From positions 2,246,501-2,310,500 of the forward strand of contig NZ_CP049834.1 of the NCBI RefSeq assembly GCF_019916085.1: a DNA stretch of 64,000 nt, written 5' to 3'. Shown here in pieces: positions 46,170 to 54,695 of this stretch (its first letter is position 1; every line of letters begins with the position of its first letter). Under the pieces are notes generated by a model that saw nothing but the letters and a program-made list of their open reading frames with translations, searched no databases and was not told the origin of the DNA. The position numbers and the translations under genes are program-made. The stretch is from Aquirufa lenticrescens (GTDB lineage: Bacteria; Bacteroidota; Bacteroidia; Cytophagales; Spirosomataceae).

Positions 46170-47877
46170 AGTAAGCCTACGTTCGCAGCAGTGGTTTGGA
46201 AAGACCGGTAAAGATGGATTTATCTACCGTGCCTGGATGAAAAACCAAGGGATTCCAGATGATTATTTCCAAGGAAAACCGGTGATTGGTATTTGCAATA
46301 CCTGGTCAGAATTAACGCCTTGCAATGCGCATTTCAGGGAATTAGCAGAATTTGTGAAGAAAGGCATTATTGAAGCAGGTGGATTTCCGGTGGAGTTCCC
46401 TGTCATGTCTTTGGGCGAAACCTTAATCAAGCCTACTGCGATGTTGTACCGTAATTTAGCGAGTATGGACGTGGAAGAATCGATTCGGGCAAATCCAATT
46501 GACGGAGTGGTGCTGATGTGTGGATGCGATAAAACGACTCCTTCTCTTGTGATGGGAGCTTGCAGTGTCGATTTACCAACCTTGGTTATCTCTGGTGGAC
46601 CCATGATGAAAGGGAAATTTAAAGGAAAGGAAATTGGAACGTCGGATGTTTGGCGTTTCGCTGAAGCGTATAAGCTAGGCGAATTAACGCAGAAGGAATT
46701 TATTGAAGCAGAAGCCTGCATGGCTAGAACGCCTGGTCACTGTGCCGTGATGGGAACGGCGTCTACCATGGCGACGATGGTGGAAGCCTTGGGTTTAAGT
46801 TTACCTCAAAATGCGGCTATTCCGGCGGCTGATGTACGTAGAAAAGTACTTGCGCAGCATTCCGGACGCCGTATTGTGGAGATGGTAAATGAGGATTTGA
46901 AGATGTCCAAAGTCTTAACGCGTCCCGCTTTCGAAAATGCGATTCGCGTCAATGCGGCTACTGGTGGCTCGACTAATTTCGTGATTCACTTGACAGCAAT
47001 TGCGGGTCGATTAGGGGTAGATTTGAAACTAGATGATTTTGATGAATTCTCTCGTAATATTCCACTTTTAGCCAATATTCAGCCTTCTGGAGAACACTTC
47101 ATGGAAGACTTGTATTACGCAGGAGGACTTCCGGCTTTGATGAATCAAATGAAAGAACATTTACATACGTCGATTGTGACAGTAAATGGTAAGACGGTGG
47201 GTGAAAACATCGATAATACGCCTATTTATGACCCAAGCATCATTTCGTCGTTTGAAGCTCCGTTCAAACCCGATTCTGGAATAGCGGTGGTTAGAGGAAA
47301 TTTAGCGCCGAATGGAGCCGTATTGAAGCCATCTGCGGCTTCTAAAGCCTTATTTAAACACCGTGGTAAGGCGGTTGTCTTTGAAAATATTGAGGATTAT
47401 CATGCAAGAATTGATTCTCCTGAGTTAGAGGTAGATGAAAATTCGGTGATGGTTTTAAAAAATGTAGGCCCTAAAGGGTATCCAGGAATGGCTGAGGTGG
47501 GGAATATGGGCATACCGAAAAAGCTTTTGGAAAAAGGTGTGAAGGATATGGTCCGAATTTCGGACGGTCGTATGAGTGGAACGGGTTTTGGTACAGTGGT
47601 ACTTCACGTATCGCCTGAGTCTGCTGCCGGTGGGCCTTTGAATTGGGTGCAAAATGGGGATTACATTGCCTTAGACGTTGAAAATCGTATGATTAATTGG
47701 GAAGTATCAGAGGAAGAGTTGGCGGCTCGTAAGTTAGCACAACCTTTTGAGAAGCCTAAAACGATTCGGGGTTATGTAGGCCTTTTTATTGATCACGTAG
47801 AACAAGCAGATCAAGGAGCTGATTTTGATTTCCTAAAAGGCGGTTCAGGATCTATCGTTACGCGCGATTCTCATTAA
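46162..47877 (+). CDS. IlvD/Edd family sugar-acid dehydratase
   Basis: 571 residues, Fe-S dehydratase. Cluster cysteines lie in ICNTWSELTPCN, MCGCDKTTPS and GHCAVMGTAST. The N-terminal LRSQQWFG..GFIYRAWMKNQG is typical of L-arabinonate/D-xylonate dehydratases of this family rather than of IlvD for branched amino acids or Edd. It removes water from an aldonate to give a 2-keto-3-deoxy acid; which one cannot be told here. It is followed 1 base later by an SDR, which could be the sugar dehydrogenase. May add a second oxidative sugar route beside L-fucose. Confidence 0.85.
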   Translation: MSKVSLRSQQWFGKTGKDGFIYRAWMKNQGIPDDYFQGKPVIGICNTWSELTPCNAHFRELAEFVKKGIIEAGGFPVEFPVMSLGETLIKPTAMLYRNLASMDVEESIRANPIDGVVLMCGCDKTTPSLVMGACSVDLPTLVISGGPMMKGKFKGKEIGTSDVWRFAEAYKLGELTQKEFIEAEACMARTPGHCAVMGTASTMATMVEALGLSLPQNAAIPAADVRRKVLAQHSGRRIVEMVNEDLKMSKVLTRPAFENAIRVNAATGGSTNFVIHLTAIAGRLGVDLKLDDFDEFSRNIPLLANIQPSGEHFMEDLYYAGGLPALMNQMKEHLHTSIVTVNGKTVGENIDNTPIYDPSIISSFEAPFKPDSGIAVVRGNLAPNGAVLKPSAASKALFKHRGKAVVFENIEDYHARIDSPELEVDENSVMVLKNVGPKGYPGMAEVGNMGIPKKLLEKGVKDMVRISDGRMSGTGFGTVVLHVSPESAAGGPLNWVQNGDYIALDVENRMINWEVSEEELAARKLAQPFEKPKTIRGYVGLFIDHVEQADQGADFDFLKGGSGSIVTRDSH

Positions 47878-47878
47878 T

Positions 47879-48595
47879 ATGAAAGTATATATCGTCACCG
47901 GTGCAGGACAAGGGATTGGGTATCAAATTGCACAGCAGTTGATGTCTGAGGGGCATTTAGTGGTTAAAAATGATATTGACTCTGCCCTACTTTCTGGTCC
48001 ATACTCGAAAGCCGGTGACGTTAGTTCTTACGAGTTTATCCAGGAGTTAGTTGCCTATGCGAAATCATTACCCGGTGAGTTAGCCGGTTGTGTGTGTAAT
48101 GCGGGGGTGACGACTTTTGGGAGTTTTTGGGAGTATAGCCCAGCTTCTATGAAATCTTTATTGGATTTAAATATTCAGGGGACTTTTTTCTTGATTCAAG
48201 AAGTGGCGAAAGCCATACGTAATGCGGGTAATCCTGGTTCCATTGTGGTGACATCTTCTGTCACAGGACATCAAGCACATCCGGATTTAGCGGCGTATGG
48301 GATGACAAAGGCGGCCTTGAATCAATTAGTCCAAAACTTGGTCATCGACCTCTCGCCCTTTCAAATTCGCATTAATGCCGTTTCGCCTGGTGCTACGATG
48401 ACCGAAAGAACAGAGAAGGATGCTAGTTATTTGCAGGAATGGAGCCGATTAACTCCTTTGGGTAGACCAGCTGATGTTCAGGATATTTCTGAAGCTGTTT
48501 GTTTCTTTTTAAGTGATAAGGCAAAACATATCACTGGTCAAACATTAATTGTTGATGGTGGCTGGACAAGTATAAGTCCCCCACCTAAAGCCTAA
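47879..48595 (+). CDS. SDR family oxidoreductase
   Basis: 238-residue short-chain dehydrogenase. NAD(P) motif TGAGQGIG (8-15), NAG in CNAGVTTFG, catalytic Ser in VTSSVTG, YGMTK with Tyr and Lys, and VDGGW near the C-terminus. Pairs with the IlvD/Edd dehydratase upstream, so a sugar or keto-deoxy-sugar acid dehydrogenase is the best guess. Overlaps the stop of the convergent dipeptidase gene by 4 bases. Confidence 0.85.
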   Translation: MKVYIVTGAGQGIGYQIAQQLMSEGHLVVKNDIDSALLSGPYSKAGDVSSYEFIQELVAYAKSLPGELAGCVCNAGVTTFGSFWEYSPASMKSLLDLNIQGTFFLIQEVAKAIRNAGNPGSIVVTSSVTGHQAHPDLAAYGMTKAALNQLVQNLVIDLSPFQIRINAVSPGATMTERTEKDASYLQEWSRLTPLGRPADVQDISEAVCFFLSDKAKHITGQTLIVDGGWTSISPPPKA

Positions 48596-49650
48596 GACCA
48601 GGCCTTTTCTAAGAAATTAAGCCAGTTTTGGTGGCAGAATTTTACAATGTCCTCGTCAGAAAATCCACGTTTTAAAAGCATTTCAGGTAGTTTTTGTAAA
48701 TCAGCAATGGTCTCCATGTCTGCTGGACATTGTTCTCTACCAAATCCTCCGTCTAAGTCAGTTCCTAATCCCACGTGATTCGTGTTACCAGCTAAATCAC
48801 AAACGTGGACTAAATGATCTATGAGTGTATTCAGGGTGACGTTCTTATTCAATGGTGTAGATTCCCCTCTCACCCAACCTGGTACCATCATCCAAGCATC
48901 CATCGGCATTCCAATGACCGCTCCACGCGAAATAATCTCCTTCAACTGTTCATCGCTGAATTGACGATTGTGATTAACTAAGGCTCGGCAATTTTGATGG
49001 CTCGCCCATACCGGACCTTGGTGGTATTCCATCGCCTCCCAAAAACTATCATCACATAAATGCGTAGCATCCAAGATGATGTTTAAATCCATCATCTTGC
49101 GCAATAAATCATGTCCCTTTACTCCCATTCCGCCTGTGGCATTGGTTCCTTGCGCATAACGTCCCGGACCATAATGGGCTAGCCCCAAGGCACGTAATCC
49201 AGATGCGTAGGCTATTTCTAAATACTCTAATGAAACGATAGAATCAGCTCCCTCTAGACTTAAGATATAGCCGATGGTATGCCCATCCGCTTCCCATTGT
49301 GTTATATGATCGTGTAATTCGGATCTATTTCGAATAGGACGTAGATCGCCTGTTCTTTCTAAAGCTTTGTAATAGGCTAATTGACCTTGCGTTTGTGCCC
49401 AGGCTTGTTCTGGACTATTCCAGCCAGGTAAAGTGGAGTCAGCGGCTACATAGCGAGCGATTTGAGTGGCCACGACGATGCCTACATTCCCTTTTCTTAA
49501 TTCGTCTAAACTTACAGTCGCATTGCCACGATCTGGTTTATCCGTTAAATGCTTTTCGCGATCATTGATTTCTTGAATACTAGCGCGTAAGTCTCGATTC
49601 CACTCGAGCGCGTTCATACTTAAATCTAAATGGGCGTCGATTAATAGCAT
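48592..49650 (-). CDS. Membrane dipeptidase family (M19) protein
   Basis: 352 residues, amidohydrolase-type barrel. Zinc ligands are visible in IDAHLDLS (His-x-Asp), SLEGADS (bridging Glu), ATHLCDDS and ASHQNCRAL, as in renal dipeptidase. No signal peptide, so cytoplasmic. Last gene of the fucose operon, overlapping the D-threonine-aldolase-like gene by 10 bases. M19 enzymes cleave dipeptides with D- or dehydro-residues; its link to fucose is unknown. Confidence 0.85.
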   Translation of the reverse strand: MLLIDAHLDLSMNALEWNRDLRASIQEINDREKHLTDKPDRGNATVSLDELRKGNVGIVVATQIARYVAADSTLPGWNSPEQAWAQTQGQLAYYKALERTGDLRPIRNRSELHDHITQWEADGHTIGYILSLEGADSIVSLEYLEIAYASGLRALGLAHYGPGRYAQGTNATGGMGVKGHDLLRKMMDLNIILDATHLCDDSFWEAMEYHQGPVWASHQNCRALVNHNRQFSDEQLKEIISRGAVIGMPMDAWMMVPGWVRGESTPLNKNVTLNTLIDHLVHVCDLAGNTNHVGLGTDLDGGFGREQCPADMETIADLQKLPEMLLKRGFSDEDIVKFCHQNWLNFLEKAWS

Positions 49651-50705
49651 AATCTGCGATTTCTAGCTTTTACCTCCCACAAACTACCGTCAATGACTTG
49701 AAGATGCGAATGTAGATTCACTGTAGGACAAATATGGTAAGGTATCATTCGGATGATTTCACCTATAGTATATGCTGAATTATCACCTACTTCTACAATG
49801 CCATGTTCTTCGCTTTGTGATTTAAGTACCCAGCTTGGATGGTCGATAAAACGGACACGGTTATCTATCGGATTTTCTGCCGCAACCGATTTGTGCCCTA
49901 AATCGAGGCAAATTGTCGAATCTGTGGGTTTTGAGATAATTCTAGCGATAATCTCTACTCCAAATTCAAAGGTATTTTCTGGAAATAATGCCGCATAACC
50001 CGCATCAAAGAAGATAAAGGTACCTGGGCTGCAGGTAAATTGGGAATTTTTATGATGCACAAGAAAACTAGGTGTACCAGATACTACTAATTCTAAATCG
50101 CTTGTATCGATTTGTCCTAAAAGCTCGTAGAATGAGGTGAAATCAGTTTCCACATGTTTGGCACGGTCTTCGTATACTTTGTCCCGAATATGACCATCAT
50201 AGGCGTGTAGGCCGCGTAATGTGACGTTAGGTAACGTTTGAATATGTTGAATTAAACCCAAAGCCTTATCGGGTGTAATTCCCGTCCGATTCATCCCCAT
50301 ATTCAGGTCTACATACACTCCTGTTGAAAGGTCTGCAATAATGCGATTGAGTTCAGAAGCGGCAAAGGCATCATCTATGATGGAAGAGAATTTCGTTTTA
50401 GGGTAATGGGCGACTAATTCTTTAAATCGTTCCAAATTAGGTCCGATCAACTGCATTGATATAAGTACATCTGGAGCCTCTGAAAGGGCTAAAAGTTCAG
50501 CCTCTGCAATGGTAGCACATTTGAACTTAGTGATACCCGCTGCTAATAATAAGTCGTTTCCCTCTTTCGTCTTATGTGTTTTGATATGTGGGCGAAGACG
50601 TGCAGGATTGCCATCTACCATTTCAATGACTTTGGCAATATTACGTTTTACACGATCAGGATAAACAATTAATCCCGGGCTTTCAAATGCGTCGAAAGTT
50701 TTCAT
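49641..50705 (-). CDS. D-threonine aldolase/D-serine dehydratase-like PLP enzyme
   Basis: 354 residues, alanine-racemase-type (fold III) PLP barrel of the D-TA group. PLP lysine is in RPHIKTHKT near residue 43; the C-terminal metal site His-x-Cys shows in YHICPTVNLH. D-TA enzymes cleave D-3-hydroxy-amino acids to glycine plus an aldehyde; relatives dehydrate D-serine. It is translationally coupled to the SDR upstream (4-base overlap) and to the dipeptidase, so it is in the fucose operon. Confidence 0.83.
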   Translation of the reverse strand: MKTFDAFESPGLIVYPDRVKRNIAKVIEMVDGNPARLRPHIKTHKTKEGNDLLLAAGITKFKCATIAEAELLALSEAPDVLISMQLIGPNLERFKELVAHYPKTKFSSIIDDAFAASELNRIIADLSTGVYVDLNMGMNRTGITPDKALGLIQHIQTLPNVTLRGLHAYDGHIRDKVYEDRAKHVETDFTSFYELLGQIDTSDLELVVSGTPSFLVHHKNSQFTCSPGTFIFFDAGYAALFPENTFEFGVEIIARIISKPTDSTICLDLGHKSVAAENPIDNRVRFIDHPSWVLKSQSEEHGIVEVGDNSAYTIGEIIRMIPYHICPTVNLHSHLQVIDGSLWEVKARNRRLCY

Positions 50706-51484
50706 GAAATTGCTCGATCTAAGTGAACATAGCCCCCATCTACGTGGATGATTTGCCCAGTGGTGTGACTTGATTTAGGTGACAGTAAAAAGGTAACCAT
50801 ATCCCCTATCTCTTCTTTTGTGGTCATACGCTGTCCTAAAGGTATTTTGCAAGTGATACTGGCTAATTTTTCCTTCGGATTTTCTAACGTCTCAATCCAT
50901 TTCTCATACATAGGTGTGTAACATTCAGCCACGATGACCGAATTAACTCGAATGTTATAATCACGCAATTCTAGCGCCCATTCACGTGTTAAGGCATTTC
51001 TTCCTCCATTCGAAGCGGCATATCCAGAGGTATTTCCTTGTCCTGTTTCTGCTGTTTTCGACCCGATATTAACGATAGCCCCTTTGCTTTTTTTCAAATA
51101 AGGTAACACCGCTTGAGCCATTAAATAATAATGCGTCAAATTCGCATTTATGGATTGTATGAATTTTTCGTAATTCCCCGTTTCTAGGCCCACCCCATCA
51201 TTTAATCCCGCATTATTCACTAATCCATCAATTTTACCAAACATCTTGGCAACTTTATCTACTACTTGTTGGCATTCGGACGGATTACTTAGATCGGCCA
51301 CAAAGGAGAATGCTTGTCCGCCTGTTGCTTGAATTTTTTCGATGCAACGCTGATTATCATCTTCATTTCGTCCTACGATGGCCACCATAGCGGATTCTAA
51401 GGCTAAAGATTCAGAAATTCCTTGCCCAATTCCTTTGGCTCCACCTGTCACGATGATTACTTTCTCTCTTAATCCTAAATTCAT
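50702..51484 (-). CDS. SDR, probable L-fucose dehydrogenase
   Basis: 260 residues. NAD(P) loop VTGGAKGIG (13-21), NNAG, catalytic region SKTAETGQGNTSGYAASNGG with the active-site Tyr, and VDGGY at the end. The REWALELRDYNIRVNSV block and TGQGNTSGYAA resemble, to my memory, bacterial L-fucose dehydrogenases. It would oxidise L-fucose to L-fuconolactone. Note the usual Lys after YxxS is Asn here (YAASNGG), a change to check. Both flanking genes overlap by 4 bases (ATGA). Confidence 0.72.
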   Translation of the reverse strand: MNLGLREKVIIVTGGAKGIGQGISESLALESAMVAIVGRNEDDNQRCIEKIQATGGQAFSFVADLSNPSECQQVVDKVAKMFGKIDGLVNNAGLNDGVGLETGNYEKFIQSINANLTHYYLMAQAVLPYLKKSKGAIVNIGSKTAETGQGNTSGYAASNGGRNALTREWALELRDYNIRVNSVIVAECYTPMYEKWIETLENPKEKLASITCKIPLGQRMTTKEEIGDMVTFLLSPKSSHTTGQIIHVDGGYVHLDRAIS

Positions 51485-52314
51485 AGTGTTTCTAATTGAT
51501 AAAATTCGATAGCGTTCTGACGGTAAATTAGTTCTTTTTCTGACTCATTTAATCCTTTAAGCGCTTCTTGAAACGAAGCAACCCAGCGTTCTACCGTTGA
51601 ATTTACTAAAACAACCGGATAATCACTTCCGATTAGTAGTCTCTGTGGACCAAAAACGTTCAAAGCCATATCCACAATCTCATTTACTTGTTGCTGTGTC
51701 CAAGACTGATCCGCAGCTTCCGTCACAATCCCCGAAATTTTAGCAGAAACGTGTGATAAATTAGCAAACGCTTGAATTTCCTTCTTCCATTCTTGGATAT
51801 TCCCTGATTTTAGTGGGGCTTTGGCCAAATGATCTAATACGATTTTTTGCTCATCGCAAGTTTCACAAAAAGCAATGGCCGATTTGATTTGATGCGGATA
51901 AATCAATAAATCATAGCTTAAATCGAAGCTTGCGAGGGTTTTAACACCTCGGATAAATTCTCTATTAGCTAGAAAATGGGGGTCTTTTTCTCCTTGAACA
52001 ATATGTCTAAATCCTTTGATTGATTCAAATTGTGAGAAATATGCCAGTCTGTCCTCGATATTAGCACTTTGTAAATCGACCCAGCCCACGACTCCTTGAA
52101 TGAATTCGTTTTGTTCTGCTAATGCTAATAGAAACAAGGTTTCCTCTTCTGAAGAATCTGCTTGAACAGCCACGCAGCCTGTAAATCCTTGGTCTCTAAA
52201 AAGTGGTTCGCTGTAGTTTGGGTAAAAATCAGCCCGAAGAACGGACATCTCCGGTGTTATCCAGGTGTCTCGTTCTTCGTTGTAATTCCAAAAATGTTGA
52301 TGTGCATCAATCAT
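51481..52314 (-). CDS. Amidohydrolase family L-fuconolactonase
   Basis: 277 residues, metal-dependent barrel of the COG3618 type that includes L-fucono-1,5-lactonase. DAHQHFWNY at the N-terminus (His-x-His), the VLDHLAKAP segment, and SDYPVV (catalytic Asp) near residue 240. It opens the lactone to L-fuconate. Coupled by 4-base overlaps with FAH upstream and the SDR downstream, which supports the pathway role. Confidence 0.82.
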   Translation of the reverse strand: MIDAHQHFWNYNEERDTWITPEMSVLRADFYPNYSEPLFRDQGFTGCVAVQADSSEEETLFLLALAEQNEFIQGVVGWVDLQSANIEDRLAYFSQFESIKGFRHIVQGEKDPHFLANREFIRGVKTLASFDLSYDLLIYPHQIKSAIAFCETCDEQKIVLDHLAKAPLKSGNIQEWKKEIQAFANLSHVSAKISGIVTEAADQSWTQQQVNEIVDMALNVFGPQRLLIGSDYPVVLVNSTVERWVASFQEALKGLNESEKELIYRQNAIEFYQLETL

Positions 52315-53150
52315 CCCTGATAGGCTATCGCTGTTTGTTGTTGTTCTCCTAATCCATCCATGCCTAAAGTAACTACATCACCTGGTTTTAAATAGATTGG
52401 TGGATTAAATCCTAATCCCACACCGTGAGGTGTACCCGTGCTTATGACATCCCCAGGTAATAAAGTCATGAATTGAGAGATATAGGAAACTACTTGAGGT
52501 ACATTGAAAATCAATTGATTGGTATTACTTGTTTGGAAGCGTTTCCCGTTGACATCTAACCACATATCTAAAGCATGTACGTCTTTGATCTCTTCTTTTG
52601 TCGCTAAATAGGGTCCCAAAGGCGCAAAGGTATCACATCCCTTCCCTTTTGACCAGTTTCCACCCCGTTCTAATTGGTATTCTCGTTCAGACAAATCGTT
52701 GTGCAAGCAATAACCGGCTACATAATCGTAAGCATCTGCTTCTGAAACATAAGAGGCTTTTTTGCCGATCACAATAGCTAATTCAACCTCCCAGTCTGTC
52801 TTTATCGAGTTTTTGGGGATAACGATATTATCATTGGGACCTGAAAGCGCAGTCGTACTTTTGAAGAATAAAATGGGTTCTTTCGGAATTTCAGCGCCCG
52901 TTTCTTTGGCATGATCCGCGTAATTTAAACCTACGCACACAATTTTACTCGGTCTAGCGACGCAAGAACCTAATCGTCCTGTAATGGCAGGGAAATCACT
53001 TGGGTTAAGTTGAGCTAATTCTGCTAATCCATTCTGTTGAAAAAAGGACTCATTAAAATCTGTAAAACGTGATGACACGTCATAATAGGTCCCATCTTGG
53101 TATATACTGGGCTTTTCTGCTCCCTCATTTCCTATTCTTGCTAACCTCAT
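52311..53150 (-). CDS. FAH family hydrolase, probable 2,4-diketo-3-deoxy-L-fuconate hydrolase
   Basis: 279 residues, fumarylacetoacetate-hydrolase fold. Metal ligands in DWEVELAIVIG and the HNDLSER loop; KGCDTFAPLGPYL is typical of the branch that includes L-2,4-diketo-3-deoxy-rhamnonate/fuconate hydrolases. Hydrolysis yields pyruvate plus L-lactate. Lies one base after the SGNH gene and overlaps the lactonase gene by 4 bases. Confidence 0.83.
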   Translation of the reverse strand: MRLARIGNEGAEKPSIYQDGTYYDVSSRFTDFNESFFQQNGLAELAQLNPSDFPAITGRLGSCVARPSKIVCVGLNYADHAKETGAEIPKEPILFFKSTTALSGPNDNIVIPKNSIKTDWEVELAIVIGKKASYVSEADAYDYVAGYCLHNDLSEREYQLERGGNWSKGKGCDTFAPLGPYLATKEEIKDVHALDMWLDVNGKRFQTSNTNQLIFNVPQVVSYISQFMTLLPGDVISTGTPHGVGLGFNPPIYLKPGDVVTLGMDGLGEQQQTAIAYQG

Positions 53151-53151
53151 G

Positions 53152-53826
53152 TTATAATTTTTTAATAACGTCCCACATGGTATCAGCTAAAAACTGATTT
53201 CCTGCTTCATTTAAGTGAACACGGTCAGATGTTAAGATACCTGACGCTTTGTTTTCGATGTTGTTTTTAGACTCATAATCCAAAAAGGCTTTGCGCAAAT
53301 CGATTAATTGTAAGCTATTGTCTTTAGCGATTTTCTTGATGATCGCGGAATAGGCATTTAGGTCTCCGTCGTTCTCGTTTGAGTTATCAAACTTCTCTCC
53401 AATTACCGTAGGTGTACAGATAACTACCTGAGCATTAGCTTTTTGAATCTTCTTAATTAAAGCATTGTAGAATCTTTCAAACTTGTCTGCATCTGTACCA
53501 GTACGTGAACTTGTTTTATGCCAAACGTCGTTAATACCAATGTAAATAATCACTATATTCGGATTCTTAGCCACTACATCTTCTTCATGACGTAGGTATA
53601 AATCGTATACTTTGTTACCACCAATTCCGGCTCCAATTAATTCATATTGATTAGAAAGTCCTTGAGCGGCAATCATTTCGGTCATTTTGGTGATGTACCC
53701 TGTCTTACCTACTCCCGCTTGAGTGATCGAATCACCAAAGAAAATAATACGCTTAGGGCCATCTTTCTTGAATGAACTTAAAGAGGTTCCCAAAATCAAT
53801 AACAGGCAAATCAGTTGTTTTTTCAT
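53152..53826 (-). CDS. Secreted SGNH/GDSL hydrolase
   Basis: 224 residues with an N-terminal signal (KQLICLLLILGTSLSS). Catalytic residues: Ser33 in FGDSIT, Gly in the AGIGGNKV block, Asn99 in GIND, and Asp201/His204 in SDRVHLN. Such enzymes remove acyl groups; in a fucose locus it may deacetylate fucose-containing glycans (inference). It is the only predicted exported product in this minus-strand operon. Confidence 0.85.
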   Translation of the reverse strand: MKKQLICLLLILGTSLSSFKKDGPKRIIFFGDSITQAGVGKTGYITKMTEMIAAQGLSNQYELIGAGIGGNKVYDLYLRHEEDVVAKNPNIVIIYIGINDVWHKTSSRTGTDADKFERFYNALIKKIQKANAQVVICTPTVIGEKFDNSNENDGDLNAYSAIIKKIAKDNSLQLIDLRKAFLDYESKNNIENKASGILTSDRVHLNEAGNQFLADTMWDVIKKL

Positions 53827-53830
53827 AGGT

Positions 53831-54571
53831 TTAGTTGTTTAGATAAATGAATCCACCGTCAATTGGATAATCACAACCCGTGATAAATGCGGCTTCATCG
53901 GAACATAAATATAAAGCTAAATGGGCAATTTCTTGTGGTTTTGCCATTCGACCTATCGGTTGAGTAGCAGAAAGTTTCTCAAACATTTCTTTTTGCTGGT
54001 CTGGGTAGTTTTTAACAATAAAACCATCCACAAATGGCGTATGGACTCTTCCTGGTGAAATACAGTTGCAACGGATCCCTTGTTTTACGTAATCTTTCGC
54101 CACTGATTGTGTCATCGATTTAATTGCCCCTTTTGTCATTGAATAACCAAAACGATCCGGAATTCCTACAGATGCAGCCACCGAGGCCATATTCAATATA
54201 ACACCCGACTTCTGCTCAATCATAGATGGAATAAAAGCATACATGCAGTGATAGGCTCCTTTCACATTGACATCAAAGATGCGTTGGAAATCAGTTGGGT
54301 TCGTTTTTTCCAAATTCCCAATTTGTGGAATCCCCGCATTATTCACAAGGATATCTATCGATTTCAACTTTGCAGCAATGGCCTCTACCGCTTCTAGAGA
54401 TGTTATATCAGCCTGATGAAAGATGATTTCAGCTGGCATAGGCTCGACAGATGGATTTAAGTCTAAAACATGCACCTCTGCCCCTTGAGCTAAGAATGTT
54501 AGCGCAATGGATTGTCCGATGCCAGAGCATCCGCCGGTAATAAGGACTTTTTTGTTAGTTAGTTTGAACAT
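53831..54571 (-). CDS. SDR, probable 2-keto-3-deoxy-L-fuconate dehydrogenase
   Basis: 246 residues. ITGGCSGIG loop (11-19), NNAGIPQIG, catalytic Ser in MASVAASVG, YSMTKGAI with Tyr and Lys, CISPGRVHTPFVDGF, and IDGGFIY at the end. This profile fits SDRs of fucose and rhamnose oxidative clusters that oxidise the 4-hydroxyl of the keto-deoxy acid (inference from context). The first gene after the repeat-filled 120-base gap, so its leader consists largely of repeats. Confidence 0.75.
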   Translation of the reverse strand: MFKLTNKKVLITGGCSGIGQSIALTFLAQGAEVHVLDLNPSVEPMPAEIIFHQADITSLEAVEAIAAKLKSIDILVNNAGIPQIGNLEKTNPTDFQRIFDVNVKGAYHCMYAFIPSMIEQKSGVILNMASVAASVGIPDRFGYSMTKGAIKSMTQSVAKDYVKQGIRCNCISPGRVHTPFVDGFIVKNYPDQQKEMFEKLSATQPIGRMAKPQEIAHLALYLCSDEAAFITGCDYPIDGGFIYLNN

Positions 54572-54577
54572 GTCATT

Positions 54578-54695
54578 CAGTTGTCAGTGGGCAGTTATCA
54601 GTAGTCCGGAGGGAATGAGTCCGAAGGATTCGCCTATACTATCTATACTCTCTACTCTATAATCTATCATTCACCATTTACCATTCACCATTTAA
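54578..54695. repeat. Composite heptamer repeat region between the UxaA-family and SDR genes
   Basis: The whole 120-base gap shows 7-base periodicity. From left: CAGTTGT, CAGTGGG, CAGTTAT, CAGTAGT; a short stretch with the near-repeat AGTCCGGAGGG / AGTCCGAAGGA; CTATACT, ATCTATA, CTCTCTA, CTCTATA; then CATTCAC, CATTTAC, CATTCAC, CATTTAA. The last unit holds the UxaA-family stop codon (54692-54694). No promoter consensus found. Confidence 0.65.
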
